64,000 nt of DNA from Leeuwenhoekiella sp044542075 (GCF_044542075.1 NZ_JBITTU010000009.1:1-64000), one strand, 5' to 3'. Counted from the stretch's first letter, positions 16,645 through 25,901 are shown. Numbers and translations are program-made. The notes: a model not told the origin generated them from the sequence alone.

Positions 16645-17949
16645 ATGAATACTGTTTCTATATTTTGGTTTCGAAGAGATTTAAGACTAGATGATAATGT
16701 AGGCTTTCTGGAAGCGCTAAAAGGCGACAATCCTGTAATGCCTATTTTTATTTTTGATAAAGAAATTCTAGACAAACTTCCTAAAGATGATGCGCGTGTT
16801 ACTTTTATATTTGACACGTTGCAAACTATGCGAGATGAACTTCAAGAAAAATATGATAGTTCTTTAGCACTATTTTATGGAAAACCAGATGATGTTTGGA
16901 AACAAATTTTAGAAGATTACCAGGTAAAGGAAGTCTTCACAAACAGAGATTATGAGCCGTATGCTAAAAATCGCGATGAGAAGCTTGCTTCTTTATTTGG
17001 AGAGAATGAGGTTGCCTTTAATACATTTAAGGATCAGGTTATTTTTGAAAAAGATGAAGTCGTAAAAGGAGACGGCGACCCTTATATTGTTTATACACCT
17101 TATAAAAATAAGTGGCTTGAGAGTTTTAACGAAGACACAGATTTAAAAATTCACTATACGAGTCAACACCTAAATAACCTTGTTGAAAATAGCAGATTAC
17201 CCAATTTAACTTTAGGTGATATGGGATTTAAAAAGGCTTCAATAAAAGTTCCTGACTATGACGTCACCCCTACTTTAATAGATAATTACGAAGACACTCG
17301 TAATTTCCCCGCTCAAGAGGGCACTTCAAGATTAGGCCCCCATCTACGGTTTGGCACCGTAAGTGTTCGCAAAATGGTTAAAAAAGCACTTGCTGAAAAT
17401 AATCAGGTATTCTGGAGCGAGCTTGTATGGCGTGAGTTTTTTATGCAAATACTTTATCATTATCCTGAAACTGTAGACAATGCCTTTAGAAAAAAGTATG
17501 ACCGAATAGAATGGCGTAATAATGAGGAAGAGTTTGAAAAATGGAAAACCGGAACTACGGGTTTTCTTTTGGTTGATGCCGGTATGCGTGAATTGAACTC
17601 GACTGGGTATATGCATAATCGTGTACGTATGCTTACGGCAAGTTTTTTATGCAAACATCTTTTAATAGACTGGCGCTGGGGTGAGACCTATTTTGCCGAA
17701 AAGCTGTTAGATTATGAGCAGGCAAGTAATGTAGGTAATTGGCAATGGGCTGCTGGAAGTGGTGTAGATGCTGCTCCCTACTTTAGAATCTTCAACCCTA
17801 TGACTCAAGTTGATAAATTTGATAAAGACAAAAAATATATTAAAACATATATTCCTGAATACAACACTGATGAATATCCTGAAAAAATGGTAGATCATAA
17901 AGAAGCTCGGGAACGTTGCTTAACGGTTTATAAAGCCGCGGTTTCTTAG
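16645..17949 (+). CDS. Deoxyribodipyrimidine photolyase / cryptochrome family
   Basis: A 434-residue flavoprotein that uses blue light and FADH- to split pyrimidine dimers. The N-terminal antenna-binding alpha/beta domain begins SIFWFRRDLRLDDN (residues 4-17). The FAD domain contains GTSRLGPHLRFGTVSVR (about 226-242), WSELVWREFFMQIL, and the hallmark WQWAAGSGVDAAPYFRIFNP from residue 366. Length and motifs fit class I CPD photolyase; the antenna chromophore cannot be told from sequence. It is 51 bases after the SDR gene and probably in the same operon. A cryptochrome function is a less likely alternative. Confidence 0.9.
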   Translation: MNTVSIFWFRRDLRLDDNVGFLEALKGDNPVMPIFIFDKEILDKLPKDDARVTFIFDTLQTMRDELQEKYDSSLALFYGKPDDVWKQILEDYQVKEVFTNRDYEPYAKNRDEKLASLFGENEVAFNTFKDQVIFEKDEVVKGDGDPYIVYTPYKNKWLESFNEDTDLKIHYTSQHLNNLVENSRLPNLTLGDMGFKKASIKVPDYDVTPTLIDNYEDTRNFPAQEGTSRLGPHLRFGTVSVRKMVKKALAENNQVFWSELVWREFFMQILYHYPETVDNAFRKKYDRIEWRNNEEEFEKWKTGTTGFLLVDAGMRELNSTGYMHNRVRMLTASFLCKHLLIDWRWGETYFAEKLLDYEQASNVGNWQWAAGSGVDAAPYFRIFNPMTQVDKFDKDKKYIKTYIPEYNTDEYPEKMVDHKEARERCLTVYKAAVS

Positions 17950-18024
17950 GTTGTAGTTTTACAATTCTTACTAAAATATACCTAATATTTGCTTAAACAC
18001 TATTTAGTAGAGTTTCTTCTTCAG

Positions 18025-18032
18025 TAGTTTTG
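18025..18032 (+). promoter_or_regulatory. Candidate -7 box before the small lipoprotein
   Basis: TAGTTTTG matches TAnnTTTG and lies 16 bases before the ATG at 18049. The -33 region is only weakly matching. Confidence 0.4.
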
Positions 18033-18048
18033 CCTCAAAACAAGGATT

Positions 18049-18249
18049 ATGAAAAAGCTCATTTTAGTTTTAAGCCTTTTTACATATTTACTAAGTTCAA
18101 CCGGGTGTTCGACAACATACAAGACTTCTCGTAATACAAGTTCATCGAGAGCTCCAGGTCAAATCAAAAAGGCATACGGTGCTAAGAGCGCTAAAGCATT
18201 TGCTCCGGGACAACAAAAAAAGAATAAAAAGTATAAGAGAAAAAACTAA
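18049..18249 (+). CDS. Small basic lipoprotein with repeated APGQ motif
   Basis: A 66-residue precursor. The signal sequence ends LLSSTGC, placing the lipidated cysteine at residue 20. The mature part is very basic and low-complexity, with two similar motifs, APGQIKKAYGAKSAKA and APGQQKKNKKYKRKN. Database entries with this pattern are often labelled quinol oxidase subunit 4, which I consider an unsupported name. The lysine-rich tail might bind nucleic acid, lipopolysaccharide or peptidoglycan in the periplasm; this is speculation. The convergent ABC ATPase gene ends 22 bases downstream. Confidence 0.75.
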   Translation: MKKLILVLSLFTYLLSSTGCSTTYKTSRNTSSSRAPGQIKKAYGAKSAKAFAPGQQKKNKKYKRKN

Positions 18250-18271
18250 GTGACTTTAATTTTAGTAAATC

Positions 18272-18958
18272 TTAATTGCTTGTTCTTAAATAACCACCGG
18301 TAACTAAATCTCCAATTCTATTAACCTGATGTAGTTTACCATTATTGAGTATTAGATTTCGATCAGCGAGTTTCCAGACATCATTATAGTAATGATCGGT
18401 AACTAAAATTCCTTTTTTCGCCTTAAGCGAAACTAAAAAATCGTGTATCAGCTCTTTAAATATGGGTTCTACCATAGAAAATGGTTCATCCAGAAGTAGA
18501 AAAGGGTGCTTTAAATTCCCTAGAATCAAAACCTCAAGATATCGTTTTTGACCTAGTGACAGTTCATTCACTTTACGCTCTGCAATATCTGCCATACGTG
18601 GTGCTGTGAATATTAAATTTTGATCCTCACCATCAAAATAGGTGGGAATAATATCCCACACCTTAGCAGTCTTAGGTAAAAAGCTAAACTGCGGCAGATA
18701 TCCTACTAAGCCTTTAGAAATTATAGGATTCTTATCCCAGATGCTACGTCTTACTGGGTATTGGGTTTCATTTATTTTTAATATCCCTTTTGAAGCAATT
18801 GAAGTACCAAATAGAATTTTAAGCAGCGTACTTTTTCCGACACCATTACGACCAAACAAACCTAGAATTTCACCAGTTTGGAGATTAAAATTACATGAAT
18901 TAAGTAATTCGAGATCACCAAATTGCTTATGTAAATTAATTACTTGTAATAGCGCCAA
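18272..18958 (-). CDS. ABC transporter ATP-binding protein
   Basis: A 228-residue ABC ATPase with Walker A GRNGVGKST (36-44), signature LSLGQ (133-137) and Walker B FLLLDEPF (153-160, catalytic E158). The signature is LSLGQ rather than LSGGQ, an accepted variant. Its start overlaps the end of an upstream 99-residue membrane protein gene by 23 bases, so the two are coupled. There is no full-size permease in the window. The small membrane protein may be a partial permease partner, or the ATPase may work with one encoded elsewhere. Substrate unknown. Confidence 0.88.
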   Translation of the reverse strand: MALLQVINLHKQFGDLELLNSCNFNLQTGEILGLFGRNGVGKSTLLKILFGTSIASKGILKINETQYPVRRSIWDKNPIISKGLVGYLPQFSFLPKTAKVWDIIPTYFDGEDQNLIFTAPRMADIAERKVNELSLGQKRYLEVLILGNLKHPFLLLDEPFSMVEPIFKELIHDFLVSLKAKKGILVTDHYYNDVWKLADRNLILNNGKLHQVNRIGDLVTGGYLRTSN

Positions 18959-19235
18959 GTGTTAGAAGTTTAAATAAGAGTAAAAAAATTAAAATTAAAA
19001 TAGGACTCAATACCAGATTAATTAACCACGTCATTAAAAAAAGTTTAGATTTTGTGTATCCTAAATTGTAATACCCGTAAAATTCTTCTTTTTGAAAATA
19101 ATTAAACGCTAGATATCCTGCGGGTGTCCCTAATATTCCAAAAAGTATAATTGAAATAATTCCGCTTCCAAAAAACAACGTTACCAGTGTAAACAATAAA
19201 GCATAACCTGTAATATCTCTATAGAGTCGCCACAT
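18936..19235 (-). CDS. Small membrane protein coupled to the ABC ATPase
   Basis: A 99-residue hydrophobic protein with about three transmembrane stretches (about 10-30, 33-47 and 65-93) and an acidic turn QKEEFYGYYNLGYTKSKLF in the middle. I do not recognise a named family. Its reading frame overlaps the ABC ATPase gene by 23 bases on the same strand, which implies translational coupling and a shared complex. It is much shorter than a normal ABC permease (usually six helices), so it would have to oligomerise to form a pore, or serve a regulatory role. The start is ATG at 19235. Confidence 0.75.
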   Translation of the reverse strand: MWRLYRDITGYALLFTLVTLFFGSGIISIILFGILGTPAGYLAFNYFQKEEFYGYYNLGYTKSKLFLMTWLINLVLSPILILIFLLLFKLLTLGAITSN

Positions 19236-19359
19236 AAAATTAGATTCTAATTAAATTTAAATCATAAAAAGAATATCTATCACGTGATAGTAGAATTATA
19301 TACAACCTGTGTCTTTATTTAATACACAAGCTGTATTTTAAACTTTTAAAAATATACCT

Positions 19360-19881
19360 ATGACCCTATTTATAGACATGGACGAAGTCATTGCAGACAC
19401 GTACCAGGCACACATTGATTTATATAATAAAAAATACGCCGCAAACCTTAAGAAAGAAGATTGCTTAGGTTCTGAAGTTTGGCAAATGGTTCCTGAAGAG
19501 CATCAGGCTTACATACGTAATCACGCCAACGAACCTGGGTTCTTTAAAAATCTTGATGTTATGAAAGACAGTCAGGAAGTTTTAAAAGCGCTTCAAAGCA
19601 AATATGAATTATATATTGCTTCTGCGGCTATGCAATTTAAAACGAGTTTAGAAGATAAAGCTGATTGGTTAGACACACACTTTCCATTTATACCATGGCA
19701 AAACCGCATTTTATGTGGACACAAACATATTTTAAAAGGAGACATCTTAATAGATGATCGCTCCTATAATTTAAAAGCCTTTGAGGGTAGAGGAATACAG
19801 TTTTCATCACCACACAATTCAAATACAACTGGTTTTGACCGCGCAGATACCTGGCAAGATGTAGCAAAATTACTTTTGTAA
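19360..19881 (+). CDS. 5'(3')-deoxyribonucleotidase-like HAD phosphatase
   Basis: A 173-residue HAD-superfamily hydrolase. Motif I is FIDMDEVIADT at residues 4-14, with D6 as nucleophile and D8 as general acid. Motif II is in LYIASAAM, the motif III lysine is near CGHKHILKGD, and the motif IV acidic pair is in LIDDRSYN. This is the NT5C-type arrangement, which removes phosphate from deoxynucleoside monophosphates and so controls dNTP pools. Length is typical. It stands alone on the plus strand with its own terminator. Confidence 0.9.
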   Translation: MTLFIDMDEVIADTYQAHIDLYNKKYAANLKKEDCLGSEVWQMVPEEHQAYIRNHANEPGFFKNLDVMKDSQEVLKALQSKYELYIASAAMQFKTSLEDKADWLDTHFPFIPWQNRILCGHKHILKGDILIDDRSYNLKAFEGRGIQFSSPHNSNTTGFDRADTWQDVAKLLL

Positions 19882-19916
19882 AATAAAAACTTACAAATCA
19901 ATTAATATGTAAAAAA

Positions 19917-19948
19917 CAAAATCCCAAAACTTAAGTTTCGGGATTTTG
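19917..19948. terminator. Bidirectional terminator between the nucleotidase and murA
   Basis: CAAAATCCC at 19917-19925 pairs with GGGATTTTG at 19940-19948, and after one mismatch the inner AAACTT/AAGTTT extends the stem. T-rich and A-rich flanks serve both convergent genes. Confidence 0.8.
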
Positions 19949-19975
19949 TTTTAATTATATATTCCAAGAAAACAA

Positions 19976-21289
19976 TTAAGCAGTTCTAATAATTTTTGCT
20001 CCAATTGCTCGTAATCGTTCATCAATGTTTTCATAACCACGATCTATTTGTTCTATGTTATGAATTGTAGAGGTTCCCTTTGCGCTCAATGCTGCAATTA
20101 ATAAAGAAATACCGGCTCTAATGTCTGGAGATGACATCGTAGTTGCTTTTAAGCTAGATTTAAAATCGTGACCTATAACAGTAGCACGATGCGGGTCACA
20201 CAAAATAATCTTTGCACCCATATCAATCAATTTATCTACAAAGAACAGACGACTTTCAAACATCTTCTGGTGTATTAAAACTTCACCTTTTGCCTGCGTA
20301 GCTACAACTAAAATAATACTCAATAAATCTGGAGTAAAACCAGGCCAGGGCGCATCACTAATGGTCATAAATGAACCATCTATAAAGGTTTCAATCTCAT
20401 AACCCTCTTTATGTGCGGGAATAAAAATATCATCTCCTTTACGTTCTACCGTAATACCTAATTTTCTAAAAGTTGCAGGTATAACCCCAAGATCATTCCA
20501 GCTTACGTTTTTTATTGTGACTTCACTTTTTGTCATTGCTGCAAGACCTATCCAAGATCCTATTTCAATCATATCAGGTAGAATTGTATGCTCACAACCT
20601 CCTAACTCATCTACCCCTTCAATAATTAACATATTAGAGCCAATACCTTTAATATTAGCTCCCATACTATTAAGCATCTTACACAACTGCTGTAAGTAGG
20701 GTTCACAGGCCGCATTGTAAATAGTAGTTTGTCCTTTAGCCCGTACAGCAGCCATTACGATATTTGCAGTACCGGTTACAGAAGCCTCATCAAGTAACAT
20801 AAATGTTCCTTTCAAACCTTCAGGAGCTTCTACTCCATAAAAACGTTCCTCCTTATTATATCTAAATTTAGCTCCCAGCTTAATCATACCCTCAAAATGA
20901 GTGTCTAATCTGCGGCGACCTATTTTATCACCACCCGGACGCGGAATATACCCCTTACCAAAGCGAGCTAATAAGGGACCTACAATCATTATAGAACCAC
21001 GCAGGCCGCCACCTTCTTTTTTGAAGCGTTCACTTTCTAAATATTCAAGGTGTAATGCGTCACTTATAAAAGAGTATTTACCCTTACCAAGCTTCTGAAT
21101 TTTTACGCCCAGATTACTTAAAATATCAATGAGTTTATTGACGTCAACTATATCTGGTATATTATTTATTATAACTTCCTGTGGGGTTAGTAGAACGGCA
21201 CACAAGATCTGTAATGCTTCGTTTTTTGCACCCTGCGGCTGGATGGATCCTTTGAGTTGATGCCCTCCTTCTATTTGAAATGTTCCCAT
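19976..21289 (-). CDS. murA: UDP-N-acetylglucosamine 1-carboxyvinyltransferase
   Basis: A 437-residue enzyme of the EPSP-synthase fold that transfers enolpyruvate from phosphoenolpyruvate to UDP-N-acetylglucosamine, the first committed step of peptidoglycan synthesis in the cytoplasm. The N-terminal IQPQGAKNEALQILCAVLL (K22, N23) and the C-terminal DIRAGISLLIAALSAKG are characteristic. The active-site loop reads RPGGDKIGRRRLD with aspartate at residue 121, where most bacterial MurA have cysteine. Cysteine-to-aspartate at this site is known to keep activity but block covalent fosfomycin inhibition. A DUF4290 gene lies 18 bases upstream in the same direction, a typical Bacteroidota pair. Confidence 0.95.
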   Translation of the reverse strand: MGTFQIEGGHQLKGSIQPQGAKNEALQILCAVLLTPQEVIINNIPDIVDVNKLIDILSNLGVKIQKLGKGKYSFISDALHLEYLESERFKKEGGGLRGSIMIVGPLLARFGKGYIPRPGGDKIGRRRLDTHFEGMIKLGAKFRYNKEERFYGVEAPEGLKGTFMLLDEASVTGTANIVMAAVRAKGQTTIYNAACEPYLQQLCKMLNSMGANIKGIGSNMLIIEGVDELGGCEHTILPDMIEIGSWIGLAAMTKSEVTIKNVSWNDLGVIPATFRKLGITVERKGDDIFIPAHKEGYEIETFIDGSFMTISDAPWPGFTPDLLSIILVVATQAKGEVLIHQKMFESRLFFVDKLIDMGAKIILCDPHRATVIGHDFKSSLKATTMSSPDIRAGISLLIAALSAKGTSTIHNIEQIDRGYENIDERLRAIGAKIIRTA

Positions 21290-21307
21290 TAAAAAATATG
21301 GCTAGTT

Positions 21308-21946
21308 TTAGTATCGCTTCTTACCACCCCCACGTACAGGTTTTTTGCGGTAATTTGACGTTTTATTTGTTTTTTTAGGTCGCATTAGTTTTTGCGTATC
21401 CCTTAGATCTTCATCTTTTTTAGCGAGATTAATATTCCCGTTACTTAACTCAAAAAGATGCTTAAAAATTACATCATCATCTACCGTGTCTTTATTCCAG
21501 TTAAGGAAACACTTTTTCATATGATTTGCAATTGTAAATTCTAAAGCCTCACGCATTTGCCCTTTTTCCCACTCTACCGCTACATCTATCATTCGTTTTA
21601 TATTGTTTCCGTAAAAACGATATTTAGGATAGTTTTGAGGGTAATCTAAGGGTTCAGGATGCTCTTCTAGCTTTTCTCGAGAAGGCTTTTCATAAGGTGA
21701 TTCTACATCAAGTTTAAAATCACTCATTATAAATAATTGATCCCAAAGTTTATGTTGAAAATCTGGGACATCTCTAAAATGCGGCTGTATATTACCCATT
21801 ACAGCAATAATACTGCGGGCAATTATATTACGTTTCTTTTCGTCTTCTTCTGCAATTGCCTGATTAACCATCTTTTGGAGATGACGTCCATATTCAGGTA
21901 TGATGAGCTTTTCGCGCTCAGTATTATATTCTAATTGATCTATCAA
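21308..21946 (-). CDS. DUF4290 domain-containing protein
   Basis: A 212-residue soluble, helix-rich protein that matches DUF4290: N-terminal LEYNTEREKLIIPEYGRHLQ, then the conserved NIQPHFRDVPDFQHKLWDQL segment (about 52-71) and YPKYRFYGNNIKRMI. The tail (KKTNKTSNYRKKPVRGGGKKRY) is strongly basic. The family is restricted to Bacteroidota and has no known function. It regularly precedes murA, here by 18 bases, so it is probably co-expressed with it and possibly linked to cell-wall synthesis or growth. The basic tail would suit nucleic-acid or ribosome contact. Confidence 0.88.
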   Translation of the reverse strand: MIDQLEYNTEREKLIIPEYGRHLQKMVNQAIAEEDEKKRNIIARSIIAVMGNIQPHFRDVPDFQHKLWDQLFIMSDFKLDVESPYEKPSREKLEEHPEPLDYPQNYPKYRFYGNNIKRMIDVAVEWEKGQMREALEFTIANHMKKCFLNWNKDTVDDDVIFKHLFELSNGNINLAKKDEDLRDTQKLMRPKKTNKTSNYRKKPVRGGGKKRY

Positions 21947-22066
21947 CTGTAAAAATTTAAGTGAAGTGTGGTTTGTAACTAAAACCTAGTGGCAAAGTAC
22001 TAAAAAATGTACAAAAGCCCATCTATCAAGGTCAAATTAACCCCATTTTATATAGATTATTCTATT

Positions 22067-22357
22067 TTATAAAGAAATAACACCTTCTACAACAGCGACT
22101 TCTTTATATTTCTCAATAACAGCGTCTGCATTTTTCATCTGTAAATTAATTGAAATACTGGTATAAGTCCCTTTACTTGATGCTTTAGTAGTAATAACAG
22201 CACCCATATTATCAAATATTTGCTCAATCCTATGTATTTTCTCTGCTTCTGTAGGAACTATAAATTTGTAAAGGTATTCTGTAGGCCAGTTTGTGGTTTC
22301 CTCTAGCCTGCCTTTTAATTTTGCGTAGAATTCTTCAGAGTTCTTATCTGTACTCAT
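22067..22357 (-). CDS. DUF493 family protein
   Basis: A 96-residue protein with the DUF493 (YbeD-like) pattern: a ferredoxin-like fold with strands TEYLYKFIVP, TYTSISINLQM and a final VVEGVISL strand, with helices such as TEAEKIHRIEQIFDNMGAV between. YbeD resembles amino-acid-binding ACT/regulatory domains, but no ligand is established. It is a single gene with upstream spacing of about 147 bases to the divergent ATPase gene. Confidence 0.82.
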   Translation of the reverse strand: MSTDKNSEEFYAKLKGRLEETTNWPTEYLYKFIVPTEAEKIHRIEQIFDNMGAVITTKASSKGTYTSISINLQMKNADAVIEKYKEVAVVEGVISL

Positions 22358-22504
22358 AGTTTTATTTTTTCTTATGCAAAGATACCATTCTACAACTAAT
22401 TTTTTAATCGACTTCTATTTGAGTATTTTTACCGCAAATGTCAAATAGACCGCACCTATCCCAAAAGATTATATGTGTTGTTTTATTTAAACTGAATATA
22501 ACTA

Positions 22505-23047
22505 ATGACTAAACGTATAGTCCTCATAGGAGGTCCCAGTACAGGAAAAACAACACTAATTAATGCTTTAAAAGCTAAAGGTCACATTTGCTTTGATGAA
22601 GTATCTAGAGAAGTTACTAAGGCCGCGCAGGAAAAAGGAATTGATCAGCTTTTTTTGACGCAGCCTCTTTTGTTTAGTGAGCTTCTATTAGAACGTCGTA
22701 TCAAACAATATAAAGAAGCTTCCCAACTTGATCAAGAATTTGTATTCATAGATCGTGGTATCCCCGATGTTGCTGCCTATATGGATTTTATAGGTCAGGA
22801 TTATCCTGATAATTTTAAGGAAGCTTGTACATCATATAAATACGATCACATTTTTATTCTTCCTCCGTGGCGCGATATACATATTACAGACCAGGAGCGC
22901 TATGAGAGTTTTGAGGAAGCTCTTAAAATTCAGGAGGAACTGGTAAAAACATACACTCATTATGGGTACACCCCCATTGAAGTACCTAAGACAGATGTTG
23001 AAAAGCGAGTAGCTTTTATTCTTGAAAACCTAAATATATGTCTGTAA
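22505..23047 (+). CDS. P-loop ATPase/kinase of the AAA_28 type
   Basis: A 180-residue P-loop protein with Walker A GGPSTGKTTL at residues 9-18. A lid-type region VFIDRGIPDVAAYMDF (about 80-95) and an ILPPWRDI segment resemble the AAA_28 family, whose members are NadR-kinase-like nucleoside or cofactor kinases. Length suits a small-molecule kinase rather than a AAA+ motor. The substrate is unknown. It overlaps recQ by ten bases and, with recQ and fmt, forms a tight three-gene operon. Confidence 0.8.
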   Translation: MTKRIVLIGGPSTGKTTLINALKAKGHICFDEVSREVTKAAQEKGIDQLFLTQPLLFSELLLERRIKQYKEASQLDQEFVFIDRGIPDVAAYMDFIGQDYPDNFKEACTSYKYDHIFILPPWRDIHITDQERYESFEEALKIQEELVKTYTHYGYTPIEVPKTDVEKRVAFILENLNICL

Positions 23048-24942
23048 CTCCTCTTGATATTTTAAAAAAATATTGGAGCTATGAAAATTTTAGACCAAAA
23101 CAGCTTGAGATTATTTCAGGTGTTTTAAACAAACAAGACACTTTTGCCCTCTTACCCACCGGTGGTGGCAAATCTATCTGTTATCAAATTCCTGCGTTAT
23201 TAGAAGAGGGTATTGTGTTAGTGATTTCGCCTCTATTATCGCTAATGCGCGATCAGGTTATGCAGCTCGCTCAAAGAGATATCAAATCATTATACATTCC
23301 CGGAGGTATTCATTATAATGATCTAGATGCGCTTCTTGACAATTGTATCTACGGAAATTATAAACTATTGTATTTGTCTCCAGAACGGCTTCAAAATGAG
23401 CTCGTGCTTGCCAGATTAAAGCAGATGAATATATCGTTAATTGCTGTTGATGAAGCACATTGTATCTCTCAATGGGGACACGACTTTAGGCCTGCTTACC
23501 GCAATATTTCGGCATTTAGAGAAAATTTTCCTGAGGTTACCTGCATCGCTTTAACTGCAACTGCTACAAAAAAAGTTCAGGAAGATATTCTTGAACAATT
23601 AAGTATGACCCAGGCTATGGTGGTTCAAAATTCATTTGAACGTAAAAACCTGGCCTATAAAGTAGTGGCTGAAGAAGATAAGTATGGCAGACTCATACAG
23701 CTATTCAGAAAATATACAGGAAGCGCTATTGTTTACGTACGCAGTAGAAAAACCGCACAAAATTATGCTTCCTTTTTACAAGCAAATCGTATACCCTCAC
23801 ACTTTTATCACGGTGGTTTAGGAAATGGAGAACGCCAACAACGTTTTGAAGACTGGTCTAAAAATAAAACACAGGTAATGGTTGCTACCAGTGCTTTTGG
23901 GATGGGAATAGATAAGGCAGATGTTGCAACAGTTGTACACGTAGAATTACCAGAAAGTTTAGAAAGTTATTTTCAGGAAGCTGGCAGAGCGGGTAGAAAT
24001 GGTTCTACATCACAAAGTATCATACTTTATAATCCTTCTGATGAAAACAGGTTAGCAAACCAATTTTTAAATGTGTTACCCTCTGTTGAGTATGTAAAAA
24101 AAGTCTACAAAAAACTGAATAGTTATTTTCAGGTTTCTTACGGTGAAGGTGAGCAAGAAACTTTTCGGTTTGATTTCATGAAATTTTGCAGTACTTATAA
24201 TTTCAAAACATTAATTACTTATAATGCCTTACAACTTTTAGATCGTAATAGTGTTCTGGTATTATCTCAAGAATTTTATAGAAAATCAACACTACAGTTT
24301 ACTATTTCTCCTATAAATTTAACTTATTATCTTATCAAAAACCCGGGTATAGACGGTGTGGTAAAAAGTATTTTAAGAACGTATGGTGGTATATATGATC
24401 AACCCTTAGCAATAGATCATACCATTATAGCTAAGAAGGCAGCTGTACCTCTGCCGCAGATTCATAAAATATTACTACAACTTCAAATTGATGATGTTGC
24501 TCTTTACGACCATACTAACTATGACTCTGCTGTTACATTTCTGGTACAACGCGAAGATGAGTTGACCGTAAATAAAATTGCTAAACATATTACAGCTCAA
24601 AATACACGTAAGGTAAATCAAGTAAAAAGTATTATACGCTATTTAAATACAAGTGATGTATGCAGAAGTATACAGTTGCTCGCTTATTTTGAAGAAAAAC
24701 AACTAACTCCTTGCGGTGTTTGTGATGTATGTATAAAATCTAGACGGAAAGCTAAACTGGTTACCACAAAAATGATCGAGTCTAAAATAGTAGCTTTGCT
24801 TCAGGTGAAGAACTACTCTTCTACCTCCCTCGTTGAAACATTACATACGCTTGAGGAAGCTGAAATTATAAAGGCGCTAAAAAATCTTTTAGCCACTGAA
24901 AAAGTACAAATAACTCCTTCTAATTCATATAAACTGAAATGA
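23038..24942 (+). CDS. recQ: ATP-dependent DNA helicase RecQ
   Basis: A 634-residue superfamily 2 helicase that unwinds DNA 3' to 5' during recombination and replication repair. Walker A GGGKS is at 42-46, the DEAH box at 138-141 with the RecQ aromatic loop following (ISQWGHDFRPAYR), and motif VI is QEAGRAGRNG. A zinc-binding RQC-type cluster follows (CRSIQLLAYF, then CGVCDVC near 555-575). No HRDC domain is evident; the C-terminal 80 residues are short and helical. Many Bacteroidota have a second, longer RecQ, so this may be the short paralogue. It overlaps the ATPase gene by ten bases and fmt by four. Confidence 0.92.
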   Translation: MSVTPLDILKKYWSYENFRPKQLEIISGVLNKQDTFALLPTGGGKSICYQIPALLEEGIVLVISPLLSLMRDQVMQLAQRDIKSLYIPGGIHYNDLDALLDNCIYGNYKLLYLSPERLQNELVLARLKQMNISLIAVDEAHCISQWGHDFRPAYRNISAFRENFPEVTCIALTATATKKVQEDILEQLSMTQAMVVQNSFERKNLAYKVVAEEDKYGRLIQLFRKYTGSAIVYVRSRKTAQNYASFLQANRIPSHFYHGGLGNGERQQRFEDWSKNKTQVMVATSAFGMGIDKADVATVVHVELPESLESYFQEAGRAGRNGSTSQSIILYNPSDENRLANQFLNVLPSVEYVKKVYKKLNSYFQVSYGEGEQETFRFDFMKFCSTYNFKTLITYNALQLLDRNSVLVLSQEFYRKSTLQFTISPINLTYYLIKNPGIDGVVKSILRTYGGIYDQPLAIDHTIIAKKAAVPLPQIHKILLQLQIDDVALYDHTNYDSAVTFLVQREDELTVNKIAKHITAQNTRKVNQVKSIIRYLNTSDVCRSIQLLAYFEEKQLTPCGVCDVCIKSRRKAKLVTTKMIESKIVALLQVKNYSSTSLVETLHTLEEAEIIKALKNLLATEKVQITPSNSYKLK

Positions 24943-25901
24943 AAGATTTGAGAATTATTTTTATGGGAACACCAGATTTTGCTGTTGCCGGATTACAAAA
25001 ACTAGTTGAAAATAATTTTAATATTGTAGGTGTGATAACTGCCCCAGACAGACCAGCGGGTAGAGGTCAAAAAATTCAGCAAAGTGCTGTAAAAACCTAT
25101 GCTCAAAGCCAGGATTTAAATATCCTACAACCTACTAATTTAAAAGATGATGCTTTTTTAGGCCAACTAAAAGCACTCAAAGCAAATCTGCAAATAGTGG
25201 TAGCCTTTAGAATGCTACCTCAAGTAGTGTGGCAAATGCCAGAGTATGGCACATTTAACCTACACGCTTCTTTACTCCCAGATTACAGAGGAGCAGCTCC
25301 CATAAACTGGGCAATTATAAAAGGAGAAACAGAAACCGGGGTTAGTACTTTCTTTATAGATGAAAAAATAGATACTGGTGCAATCATATTTCAAGAAAAG
25401 TTGTCTATCGCTGCAGATGAAAGTGCGGGAATCTTGCACGATAGGTTGATGCATTTAGGTAGTGATCTCATTCTTAAAACCGTAAAACATATAGAAAAAG
25501 GTGATGTTACTACAACAATACAATCAAAACAAGAGCAACTGCATACTGCTTACAAATTAAATCGGGATAACACTAGGATTAATTGGTCAGCGTCAGTTAA
25601 CGACATTCATAACTTAATACGTGGTTTGAGCCCATATCCTGTAGCGTACACGATTTTTAGTAATGGAGATGATAAAGAACATCAATTAAAAATTTATCAG
25701 GCTTTAAAGCCCTCTAATGATGATTTGCCATTAGTAAGTACAGAGGCTGGAAAAATTTTAGTTAATAATGGTAAATTGTTTATTGCAACTCAAGATAGTT
25801 GGATTGAATTGATAGAAATTCAACTTTCTGGCAAGAAAAAAATGCTGGTAAAAGATTTACTAAATGGATTTACCTTTGACGAAGATGCTAAAATGCTGTA
25901 A
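24939..25901 (+). CDS. fmt: Methionyl-tRNA formyltransferase
   Basis: A 320-residue enzyme that formylates initiator methionyl-tRNA from 10-formyltetrahydrofolate. The N-terminal MGTPDFAVAGL, the catalytic HASLLPDYRGAAPINWA beginning with H109, the FIDEKIDTGAII segment and the C-terminal OB-like domain starting near NWSASVNDIHNLIRGLSPYP are all present at normal length. It is the last gene of the ATPase-recQ-fmt operon, overlapping recQ by ATGA. About 180 bases separate it from the HU gene, which has its own promoter. Confidence 0.95.
   Translation: MKDLRIIFMGTPDFAVAGLQKLVENNFNIVGVITAPDRPAGRGQKIQQSAVKTYAQSQDLNILQPTNLKDDAFLGQLKALKANLQIVVAFRMLPQVVWQMPEYGTFNLHASLLPDYRGAAPINWAIIKGETETGVSTFFIDEKIDTGAIIFQEKLSIAADESAGILHDRLMHLGSDLILKTVKHIEKGDVTTTIQSKQEQLHTAYKLNRDNTRINWSASVNDIHNLIRGLSPYPVAYTIFSNGDDKEHQLKIYQALKPSNDDLPLVSTEAGKILVNNGKLFIATQDSWIELIEIQLSGKKKMLVKDLLNGFTFDEDAKML

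Noticed and set aside
18049..18249. Quinol oxidase subunit 4 label
   Set aside because: The protein is a 66-residue basic lipoprotein with APGQ repeats and no membrane helices beyond the signal sequence; no quinol oxidase genes are near.
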